NCBI GenBank assembly: GCA_938049325.1
Contig: CALICC010000409.1
Location: forward strand, 1 to 7,210
DNA from: an uncultured Ilumatobacter sp.
Lineage (GTDB): Bacteria > Actinomycetota > Acidimicrobiia > Acidimicrobiales > Ilumatobacteraceae
DNA: 7,210 nucleotides
Direction: 5' to 3'
Shown here: one piece after another, positions 1-7,210 of the stretch
Position numbering within the stretch: the stretch's first letter is position 1
Layout of the letters: each line of letters begins with the position of its first letter
The notes under the pieces: model-generated
What the model saw: the letters and a program-made list of their open reading frames with translations, nothing else
Database searches by the model: none
What the model was told of the DNA's origin: nothing
Position numbers and translations under genes: made by a program

Positions 1-1
1 G

Positions 2-973
<972 letters not shown>

Positions 974-979
974 CGCAGC

Positions 980-997
980 AAGGCCTCGAGCGCCTTT
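980..997 (+). terminator. Weak terminator-like hairpin after citrate synthase
   Basis: Seven bases after the citrate synthase stop, AAGGC (980-984) can pair with GCCTT (992-996) around a 7-nt loop, followed by a single extra T and then CC. The stem is only 5 bp and there is no real U-tract, so this would be a poor intrinsic terminator. It is listed because it is the only such candidate close behind the gene. Confidence 0.25.
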
Positions 998-1040
998 CCG
1001 GGTCGTGAGTGGTGCCTTGAGCGGGCCTTGAGCGAGGCCT
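981..1040. repeat. Short repeat cluster in the citrate synthase / surface protein spacer
   Basis: AGGCCTCG (981-988) and CGAGGCCT (1033-1040) form a perfect 8-bp inverted repeat with a 44-nt spacer. Within the spacer, an 11-bp unit starting GCCTTGAGCG occurs twice in tandem (1014-1024 and 1025-1035, differing only in the last base). The diverged word GGCCTCGAGCG at 982-992 resembles it. These repeats fill most of the 92-nt intergenic space upstream of the surface protein gene. They could form alternative RNA structures or bind a protein; no function is shown by sequence alone. Confidence 0.5.
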
Positions 1041-1065
1041 GACCGGCCGATCGCATGATCTCTTC

Positions 1066-1839
1066 ATGCGATACACACAGATCACCACGGGAACACTCAT
1101 CGGCGCGGCCGCGTTGAGCCTCGGCGTCGGCTCGGCCGCCGCCCAGACCGACGAGGCGCTCGTGCTCGTCGACGTCGTTGTCGTCAACGACAGCGGCGGC
1201 ACGCTCGATCCGACTACGGTCGAATTCGATCACCCTGATCTCGCCGGCGGCCGGACCACTGGCACGGACGGCAACCCAGACTTCACCTGCCTCACCAGCG
1301 ACTCGGGCGAGTGCTACATCCAGAGCATCCCGACAGGTCCCGGCGATCTCGGTGTCCCGCCGGTCGACGGCTACACCGTCACCGTGGACTGCACCGTGGA
1401 ACAGGTTCCGCTGCTCGTGAGCGCTGACACCCCGCCAGCAGATCCCGAGACACCGGAGACACCTGAGGACGCCGAGACGCCGGAAGCACCCGTCGAAGAA
1501 GCTGTCAGCGTGCTCGAGGCCCAACGCTCGCTGTCGACAGCCAGCGGAGCGACGTGGGACGCCGATCCGCTCGCCGAGATCTTCTGCGTTGTCACGCTCG
1601 ACGACATCGAGCCGAGCACGACCGTGCCGCCGACGACGGCGCCACCCACGACGGCAGCACCGACGACTACACCGGACACCACTCCCCCGGTGACCGAGGC
1701 GCCGACCACGCCGGCACCCGCACCCGAGCCCACCACCGTGCTGCCGGCAACGGGCCCGAGCGACAACGGTGTGCTCGCGATGGTGGCACTCCTGCTGATC
1801 GGAGCAGGCTCAGGAATCGTTCGGCTGGCTCGCCGCTGA
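1066..1839 (+). CDS. Secreted LPXTG-type cell-wall-anchored protein, 257 aa
   Basis: This is a surface protein with sortase-substrate architecture and no recognised enzymatic domain. Residues 1-26 form a signal peptide: a basic start (MRY), a hydrophobic core LIGAAALSLGVGSAAA, and a likely cut after AAA at about residue 26. Residues 27-120 and 146-180 would be folded extracellular sequence and hold the only four cysteines (75, 83, 109, 174), enough for two disulfides. Residues 121-145 are a Pro/Glu/Thr tract with repeated ETPE-type units, and 183-225 a Thr/Pro/Ala stalk, probably spanning the wall. The C-terminus is a classic sorting signal: LPATG at 226-230, a hydrophobic helix at about 235-252 and the basic tail RLARR. 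Sortases cut such motifs between Thr and Gly and attach the protein to the wall; no sortase gene is in the window. No clear Shine-Dalgarno precedes the ATG, which sits 92 nt after the citrate synthase stop. The gene runs convergently into icd with a 6-nt gap. The architecture is seen directly; the anchoring is inferred. Confidence 0.85.
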   Translation: MRYTQITTGTLIGAAALSLGVGSAAAQTDEALVLVDVVVVNDSGGTLDPTTVEFDHPDLAGGRTTGTDGNPDFTCLTSDSGECYIQSIPTGPGDLGVPPVDGYTVTVDCTVEQVPLLVSADTPPADPETPETPEDAETPEAPVEEAVSVLEAQRSLSTASGATWDADPLAEIFCVVTLDDIEPSTTVPPTTAPPTTAAPTTTPDTTPPVTEAPTTPAPAPEPTTVLPATGPSDNGVLAMVALLLIGAGSGIVRLARR

Positions 1840-1845
1840 CGCGAG

Positions 1846-1854
<9 letters not shown>
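1832..1854. terminator. Hairpin across the convergent stop codons of the surface protein and icd genes
   Basis: GCCG plus CTGA (1832-1839) can pair with TCAG, a bulged A and CGGC (1846-1854) around the 6-nt loop CGCGAG. Both TGA stop codons lie in the stem. There is no U-tract on either strand, so efficient Rho-independent termination is doubtful. The two transcripts probably overlap or end by another mechanism. TGA against TCA pairs trivially for three bases; the other five pairs are what makes it notable. Confidence 0.3.
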
Positions 1855-4068
<2,214 letters not shown>

Positions 4069-4072
4069 GACG

Positions 4073-4077
4073 CTCCT
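4073..4077 (-). promoter_or_regulatory. Ribosome binding site of icd
   Basis: On the minus strand AGGAG lies 4 nt upstream of the ATG at 4068. It is a strong Shine-Dalgarno match and decides the start, because the alternative initiation point six codons upstream would place this site inside the coding region. Confidence 0.8.
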
Positions 4078-4084
4078 GTAGGCC

Positions 4085-4106
4085 AACTTGTCTTGAACTT
4101 GTCTTG
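4085..4106. repeat. Perfect 11-bp tandem repeat in the icd leader
   Basis: AACTTGTCTTG is repeated exactly twice head to tail (4085-4095 and 4096-4106). Read in the icd direction this is CAAGACAAGTT twice, 17 nt upstream of the icd start codon and just downstream of a candidate -10 box. Two copies spaced 11 bp apart place any bound protein on nearly the same face of the helix. The core word CAAGAC recurs at 4194 and 4211 on the other side of the divergent region. It could be an operator or a leader RNA element; the function is inferred. Confidence 0.7.
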
Positions 4107-4107
4107 G

Positions 4108-4113
4108 ACCCTA
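4108..4113 (-). promoter_or_regulatory. Candidate -10 box for icd
   Basis: On the minus strand TAGGGT fits the loose actinobacterial TANNNT -10 pattern. Transcription would start near 4101, inside the 11-bp tandem repeat, giving a leader of roughly 30 nt. No convincing -35 element is found at the usual spacing, so this is tentative. Confidence 0.25.
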
Positions 4114-4134
4114 GCGCGCACGGACGGCAAGCGA

Positions 4135-4147
4135 ATGTGTGTCACAT
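4135..4147. promoter_or_regulatory. 13-bp dyad ATGTG-TGT-CACAT between the divergent promoters
   Basis: ATGTG (4135-4139) and CACAT (4143-4147) are perfect inverted half-sites around a 3-bp centre, near the middle of the 149-nt divergent region. The TGTG/CACA arms recall binding sites of dimeric regulators such as Crp/Fnr or GntR proteins, but the 3-bp centre is shorter than the Crp consensus. It is a candidate operator; the binding protein is unknown. Confidence 0.35.
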
Positions 4148-4186
4148 GCTTCTCCGAAGAAAGAGGCTGAAGATTCTCGGGCCGCT

Positions 4187-4192
4187 TACTAT
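4187..4192 (+). promoter_or_regulatory. Candidate -10 box for the acyl-CoA dehydrogenase gene
   Basis: TACTAT is close to the TATAAT/TANNNT -10 consensus. A start at about 4199-4201 would put the transcript 5' end at or next to the ATG at 4201 of the tiny leader ORF, and about 18 nt before the enzyme's start. No good -35 is visible 16-18 bp upstream. Confidence 0.3.
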
Positions 4193-4226
4193 CCAAGACG
4201 ATGATGAGGCCAAGACGATGATGGAG
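4193..4226 (+). repeat. 17-bp tandem duplication of the acyl-CoA dehydrogenase start region
   Basis: CCAAGACGATGATGAGG (4193-4209) is followed directly by CCAAGACGATGATGGAG (4210-4226); the first 14 bases are identical. Both copies carry ATGATG. The period of 17 is not a multiple of three, so the two ATG pairs are in different frames. Only the second (4218/4221) opens the enzyme; the first copy supplies the GAGG that acts as its Shine-Dalgarno. Confidence 0.8.
4201..4221 (+). CDS. Possible six-codon leader ORF overlapping the enzyme start
   Basis: ATG at 4201 opens MMRPRR and stops at the TGA at 4219-4221. That stop overlaps the enzyme start as ATGA (start at 4218) and also as TGATG (Met at 4221), geometries typical of translational coupling. 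It may be a chance product of the 17-bp duplication. A possible -10 box ends 8 nt before it, so it might be translated leaderless. Nothing shows that it is expressed. Confidence 0.2.
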   Translation: MMRPRR

Positions 4227-5327
4227 TTCTCCTGGACAGCTGAGCAGGTCGAGTTGCGAGAGCACGCACGAACCGTCGCAACAGAGGCGGTCGAGCGGTA
4301 CGGGCGACACAACGATTCATGGATCAACGGGTTCTCCAAGGAGTTCGCACGGGAGATGGCCGAGCACGGCTGGATCGGCATGACGTGGCCGTCCGAATTC
4401 GGCGGTGGCGGTCGCCCGGCGATCGACCGGCTGATCGTCGGCGAGGAGCTCATCGCCGCCGGGGCCCCCATTGCGGCGATGTGGTTCGCGGACCGCCAGA
4501 TGGGTCCGACGCTGATCAACTACGGCACCGCCGACCAGCAAGCCGAGTTCCTTCCTGGAATGTTGTCGGGCGAAACCACCTGGTGCATCGGGATGTCCGA
4601 ACCCAACGCCGGCTCCGACCTCGCCGGACTCACCACCTCGGCGACTCGCGACGGCGACGACTTCGTGATCAACGGTCAGAAGATCTGGACGTCGTTCGGC
4701 GAGTCTGCCGACTACTGCTACCTGATCTGTCGGACCGACGCCAGCGGCCCGCCGCACAAGGGCATCAGCGAGATCATCGTGCCGATGGGAACTCCCGGCA
4801 TCGAGGTGCGTCCAATCACGGACATGACGACCAACCGCCACTTCTGCGAGGTCTTCTTCACCGACGTACGGGTGCCGGCGGTGAACCTGGTCGGAGTCGA
4901 AGGGAACGCCTTCAAGCAGACCATGGCCCAGCTCGAGCACGAACGCGGCGGCATCGATCGGCTCGTGTCGAACCAGGCGCTGTACGAGATCGCCAAAGCG
5001 CGCGCCGACCGGACCGATCCTCGCGTTCGCCAAGAGATCGCGCGGATCGAAACCGGCTATCGACTCGGTCGGATCCTCGTCACCCGCGAAACGTTGCGCC
5101 AGGCGCCCAAGGGTTTCTCCGCCGCGACGAAGTGCTTCTGCACCGAACACGAGCAGGTGGTCGCATCGTTCGTGGCCCGCACGCTCGGCGCCGACGCCAC
5201 GCTCTGGGACACCGTCGGCAAGGGGCTCGCGTACGACCCGGCGTACACGATCATGGGCGGCACCTCCGACATCATGCGCAACATCTTGGGCGAGCGCGTG
5301 CTCGGGCTTCCTCGCGAACCGCGCTGA
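4218..5327 (+). CDS. Acyl-CoA dehydrogenase family flavoenzyme, 369 aa
   Basis: This is an FAD enzyme that introduces a C2-C3 double bond into acyl-CoA thioesters in beta-oxidation or related catabolism; the substrate cannot be read from sequence. Domain order: N-terminal helical domain (about 1-120, including WPSEFGGGG at 57-65), middle beta domain with the flavin signatures CIGMSEPNAGSD (123-134) and INGQKIWTS (151-159), and the C-terminal helical domain ending in GGTSDIMRNILGER (347-360). At the position where medium-chain enzymes carry the catalytic Glu (YEGTS), this protein has Gly (MGGTS). Glu242 in LEHERGG lies where isovaleryl-CoA dehydrogenase and some mycobacterial FadE proteins place their base, so it may serve instead. 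The start is chosen at 4218 because GAGG (4206-4209) lies 8 nt upstream; ATG 4221 is nearly equivalent. ATG 4146 would add 24 residues unlike the family. It is divergent from icd and convergent with the sigma-like gene. The family call is firm; the gene symbol and substrate are left open. Confidence 0.93.
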   Translation: MMEFSWTAEQVELREHARTVATEAVERYGRHNDSWINGFSKEFAREMAEHGWIGMTWPSEFGGGGRPAIDRLIVGEELIAAGAPIAAMWFADRQMGPTLINYGTADQQAEFLPGMLSGETTWCIGMSEPNAGSDLAGLTTSATRDGDDFVINGQKIWTSFGESADYCYLICRTDASGPPHKGISEIIVPMGTPGIEVRPITDMTTNRHFCEVFFTDVRVPAVNLVGVEGNAFKQTMAQLEHERGGIDRLVSNQALYEIAKARADRTDPRVRQEIARIETGYRLGRILVTRETLRQAPKGFSAATKCFCTEHEQVVASFVARTLGADATLWDTVGKGLAYDPAYTIMGGTSDIMRNILGERVLGLPREPR

Positions 5328-5350
5328 AGCGCCAGCGTTCGGTCAGCGCG
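5320..5350. terminator. Inverted repeat across the convergent stop codons of the acyl-CoA dehydrogenase and sigma-like genes
   Basis: CGCGCTGA (5320-5327) and TCAGCGCG (5343-5350) are perfect 8-bp inverted repeats, each ending in the TGA stop of one gene, around a 15-nt loop. They could fold in either transcript as a bidirectional terminator. No T-run follows on either strand, so termination strength is uncertain. Confidence 0.4.
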
Positions 5351-6368
5351 CCGGAAAGTCGGCTTTGAGAACGACGTCGCCATCGGGCACGACCCCGTCG
5401 AGATCGTCGAGCTCGACGCGAAATGAGCTCACGTCGGCGAGCGCGACGCCACCCCAGAGAATCACGTCGCCGCCTTCGGCGAACGTGCCCACGGTGACTT
5501 CGGCGCCGCTGTCCAAAACGAGCACACCGCGGTAGAAGTTGCCGCCCGAACGGCGCGGCAGCGTCGGCGCATTCAGATCGAGCTGAATTCCTGCGACACG
5601 TTCGGTCACCGAGATGTCCCCGCCGTCAACATCGAGCACGAGCCCGGTGGGGACGAGGGGAACGCTGAAGTCTTCAGGTTCGGGAGCGCCGCTCAACGCG
5701 CTCAGACCGACGATCACGGCGAGCAACACACCCATGGCCGCAACGAGTCCGATCAGAACGGGGCGAAGCAGTCGTTGAGAGCGAGCTGGTGCGACCTCGA
5801 CGACCTCACTACCACCGGGCGCAGCGAGCTCGGATTCGATTGCGGTGACCACTCGCTCGGACAACATGGGGTCGGTGTCGGGCCACGCAAGCGGATCCGC
5901 CAGCTCACGGTCGGCGTCATCGAGATGCTCCACCCGCCGGTCGAGCCGCAGCTTGTCACGCGCGACGTCCGCAGCGACCGCATCGTCATCGGGAGCGACC
6001 CCGTCGACGCAGAGGCGTCGCAGTGCATCACGTCGTTCGTCTGGCAGTGTCGCCGTGGCCGATGCAAAGGTCCACATCCGTTCGACCTCTTCGGTGAGTT
6101 CGGAACCCGCTGCCTCGACAACGAGCGCCATCATCCATGGACCGAAGTCTCTGCCGGGGTCGAACTGGTGTCGTCGACGCCAGGCAAACAGGAACGTGTC
6201 GCGTTCGACGTCGTCACTGCGCTCAGCAGCGACGTGGCGAGCGACACGAGTCACCGGGACGGCGAATCGGTCGACGAGTTCGCCGAAAGCATCGACGTCG
6301 CCGTCACGGATCGATTCGGCGAGTGCGGTATCAGCGGCGATGACGCTTGCCGGTCGGAATTCCTGCAC
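5343..6368 (-). CDS. ECF sigma-like / anti-sigma-like single-chain membrane protein, 341 aa
   Basis: This is a predicted regulatory membrane protein. Residues 14-82 resemble sigma-70 region 2: SIRDGDVDAFGELVDRF, then DVERDTFLFAWRRRHQFDPGR and a final GPWMMAL, as in ECF sigma factors. Residues 108-149 look like a worn region 4: LPDERRDALRRLCVDG aligns with the usual LPxxxRxVLxLRYxxG, but the following helix-turn-helix is about two residues short and poor in the normal turn. Residues 157-182 (LADPLAWPDTDP to AIESELA) resemble linkers of actinobacterial anti-sigma factors. One transmembrane helix spans about 203-226, preceded by ARSQRLLRP (positive inside), so the C-terminal 110 residues should be extracellular; their end (FRVELDDLDGVVPDGDVVL) recalls RskA-type anti-sigma domains. 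The only Cys is at 120, so there is no zinc HxxxCxxC anti-sigma motif. The GTG start is the first start codon in the open frame and lacks a Shine-Dalgarno; a TACGCT box (6377-6382) would give a nearly leaderless mRNA. The target promoters and signal are unknown. Alternatively it is simply a membrane anti-sigma factor with a sigma-like mimic. Confidence 0.75.
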   Translation of the reverse strand: MQEFRPASVIAADTALAESIRDGDVDAFGELVDRFAVPVTRVARHVAAERSDDVERDTFLFAWRRRHQFDPGRDFGPWMMALVVEAAGSELTEEVERMWTFASATATLPDERRDALRRLCVDGVAPDDDAVAADVARDKLRLDRRVEHLDDADRELADPLAWPDTDPMLSERVVTAIESELAAPGGSEVVEVAPARSQRLLRPVLIGLVAAMGVLLAVIVGLSALSGAPEPEDFSVPLVPTGLVLDVDGGDISVTERVAGIQLDLNAPTLPRRSGGNFYRGVLVLDSGAEVTVGTFAEGGDVILWGGVALADVSSFRVELDDLDGVVPDGDVVLKADFPAR

Positions 6369-6445
6369 AGCACGTGAGCGTAGAGGCGAATCGCTGCGCC
6401 GACGCCGACACCGACACGACCTCTCCCGCGTTCGGGTCCACGAAT

Positions 6446-6462
6446 GCGTCGGTTTCCGACGC
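6446..6462. other. Perfect 7-bp hairpin upstream of the sigma-like gene
   Basis: GCGTCGG (6446-6452) and CCGACGC (6456-6462) pair perfectly around the loop TTT. It lies about 80 nt upstream of the sigma-like gene's start, in non-coding DNA, with no T-run on either side. It is therefore more likely an operator or RNA structure than a terminator. No binding protein is suggested by the sequence. Confidence 0.4.
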
Positions 6463-6468
6463 TGCCGC

Positions 6469-6514
6469 GGACCAGAACGTTGTGGACCAGAACACCGACG
6501 GGCGACGGGCGACG
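6469..6514. repeat. Short direct repeats between the sigma-like gene and the tRNA
   Basis: GGACCAGAAC occurs at 6469-6478 and 6484-6493 (15-bp period), followed by CGACGGG twice in tandem with a partial third copy (6496-6514). CGACGGG occurs again at 6543-6549 as one arm of the tRNA terminator. The 215-nt stretch 6369-6583 otherwise holds only the hairpin at 6446 and the terminator; I see no convincing gene there. Confidence 0.45.
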
Positions 6515-6530
6515 TCAGGGAGACGATCGT

Positions 6531-6577
6531 GAAAACGACAAACGACGGGAACCCCTCAATGAGGGATTACCCGTCGT
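6531..6577 (-). terminator. Strong intrinsic terminator after tRNA-Val
   Basis: In the tRNA direction, ACGACGGG, a bulged T and AATCCCTC pair with GAGGGGTT and CCCGTCGT around the loop ATT (stem 6542-6577). This is 16 bp with one bulge and one G-T pair. It is followed by a T-rich stretch TTTGTCGTTTTC (6542 down to 6531). The stem begins 6 nt after the tRNA 3' end. It should end the tRNA transcript and any read-through from hemW. Confidence 0.88.
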
Positions 6578-6583
6578 CATCTG

Positions 6584-6657
6584 TGGGCACAGAGGGATTC
6601 GAACCCCCGACCCCCTGCGTGTCATGCAGGTACTCTAACCAACTGAGCTATGCGCCC
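6584..6657 (-). tRNA. tRNA-Val (anticodon GAC)
   Basis: The 74-nt cloverleaf reads on the minus strand: acceptor GGGCGCA pairs with TGTGCCC (one G-T), D stem GCTC/GAGT with loop AGTTGGTTA, anticodon stem CCTGC/GCAGG with loop ATGACAC, variable loop GGGTC, and T arm GGGGG-TTCGAAT-CCCTC. The discriminator base is A at 6584. The anticodon GAC is at 6621-6623 and reads the valine codons GUC and GUU. CCA is not encoded and must be added after transcription. The gene lies 50 nt after the hemW stop on the same strand and has its own terminator. A TAGTCT box at 6671-6676, 13 nt upstream, could be a -10, but no -35 is clear, so co-transcription with hemW is possible. Confidence 0.97.
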
Positions 6658-6707
6658 TCAGCGGGCACCGAGACTACCAGCGCGAGGCGATAGTTGGGCA
6701 CGGAACG

Positions 6708-7210
6708 TCATTCGAGTCTGGTGGAGATCTCGTTGGCCATCAGGCGCCCTGCTCGCGTCAGGACCACTCGCTGCGGATCGTCGGGATGCGGCACCACCAG
6801 ATGTTCGAGGAGTTCGAGCGCTTCGGGCGCAAACGCTGACCGCTCCACTCCGTCTCGGGTTCGCAGCGACAACTCCTGGCGTTCGAAGCGTCGCGTTGCC
6901 TCGTCGAGCGTCTCGAACGACGCCTCGACGCTGTCGTTGCGCTGCACGATGTCGATGTAGCGGTCGGGGGTACGAACGTTCCACCAGCGACGACCGTCGC
7001 GATGCGAGTGAGCGGCGCAACCGAACCCGCGGTAGTCGTGCTGACGCCAGTACAAGAAGTTGTGCTGAGACTCGTGGCCGGGTCGAGCCCAGTTCGAGAC
7101 TTCGTAGTTCTCGAGGCCGGCGTCGGACAACCGTGCGTCGACGATCTCGTACTTGTCGGCCTGGTCGTCATCGTCCGGAAATCGCAACGGCTGCTCGGCA
7201 AGCGCCGTGC
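6708..7210 (-). CDS. hemW: HemW-like radical SAM protein, C-terminal 166 residues (5' end outside window)
   Basis: HemW proteins are radical-SAM relatives of HemN, often annotated as oxygen-independent coproporphyrinogen III oxidase. They are thought to act as heme chaperones rather than oxidases. The frame is open through the right edge; the TTG near 7187 is internal. Visible landmarks, in fragment numbering: PDDDDQADKYEI (about 11-22); the family signature YEVSNWARPGHES followed by HNFLYW (about 36-54); DYRGFGCAAHS (58-68), where most relatives have GxGPGAHS; and the HemN C-terminal domain (about 97-166) ending in LTRAGRLMANEISTRLE. The radical-SAM CxxxCxxC motif is outside the window, so HemW versus HemN cannot be tested by its cysteines. 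The signature and the short tail favour HemW. The tRNA-Val gene follows 50 nt downstream on the same strand. Confidence 0.9.
   Translation of the reverse strand, partial: TALAEQPLRFPDDDDQADKYEIVDARLSDAGLENYEVSNWARPGHESQHNFLYWRQHDYRGFGCAAHSHRDGRRWWNVRTPDRYIDIVQRNDSVEASFETLDEATRRFERQELSLRTRDGVERSAFAPEALELLEHLVVPHPDDPQRVVLTRAGRLMANEISTRLE

Noticed and set aside
4069..4086. Six-codon upstream extension of icd
   Set aside because: It would bury the AGGAG ribosome binding site in coding sequence and departs from the conserved family N-terminus.
4317..5150. 277-codon open frame antisense to the acyl-CoA dehydrogenase
   Set aside because: Shadow frame with low-complexity composition and no recognisable motif.
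4319..5368. 349-codon open frame overlapping the acyl-CoA dehydrogenase on the same strand
   Set aside because: It is a +2 shadow with extreme Arg content and no domains; the real frame has all the flavoenzyme signatures.
6347..6532. Possible 61-codon plus-strand gene in the spacer before the tRNA terminator
   Set aside because: It starts with TTG inside the opposing gene, has no ribosome binding site, and consists mostly of short direct repeats.
5845..6693. 282-codon open frame on the plus strand running across the sigma-like gene, spacer and tRNA
   Set aside because: It is Ser/Arg-rich, crosses a tRNA gene and a terminator, and has no plausible product.
6585..6701. GGGCAC recurring at 6585, 6663 and 6696, suggesting a tRNA-end duplication or attachment site
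   Set aside because: The match is only six bases in GC-rich DNA, and no integrase or element boundary is nearby.

Overview
The window looks like chromosomal DNA from a high-GC actinobacterium. The evidence is the strongly G/C-biased third codon positions, a GTG start, a Thr/Pro-stalked LPXTG-type surface protein, a monomeric NADP-isocitrate dehydrogenase, and actinobacterial-style acyl-CoA dehydrogenase and sigma/anti-sigma sequences. The Acidimicrobiia (Ilumatobacter-like lineages) would fit, but that is a guess from gene style and not a demonstrated placement. No mobile element, phage gene or CRISPR array was seen.

Layout, left to right: (1) the 3' three quarters of a citrate synthase gene (+, cut by the left edge), followed by a short repeat-rich spacer; (2) a secreted, sortase-type cell-wall protein of 257 aa (+); (3) convergent with it and only 6 nt away, a 740-aa monomeric NADP-dependent isocitrate dehydrogenase (-); (4) a 149-nt divergent regulatory region with two different tandem repeats, a dyad and a possible tiny leader ORF; (5) an acyl-CoA dehydrogenase (+); (6) convergent with it and 15 nt away, a 341-aa membrane protein (-) that joins an ECF sigma-factor-like N-terminus to a transmembrane helix and an anti-sigma-like extracellular domain; (7) a 215-nt spacer with a perfect 17-nt hairpin, short direct repeats and a strong intrinsic terminator; (8) tRNA-Val(GAC) (-); (9) the 3' part of hemW (-, cut by the right edge).

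Metabolic reading: citrate synthase and isocitrate dehydrogenase are two early steps of the TCA cycle. The acyl-CoA dehydrogenase shares its promoter region with the isocitrate dehydrogenase gene and would feed acetyl- or propionyl-CoA into the same pathway, so shared control of the divergent pair is plausible. The most unusual item is the single-chain sigma-like/anti-sigma-like protein. The next most interesting is the duplicated start region of the acyl-CoA dehydrogenase gene, which creates a six-codon ORF overlapping the real start. Everything else is ordinary housekeeping gene content.
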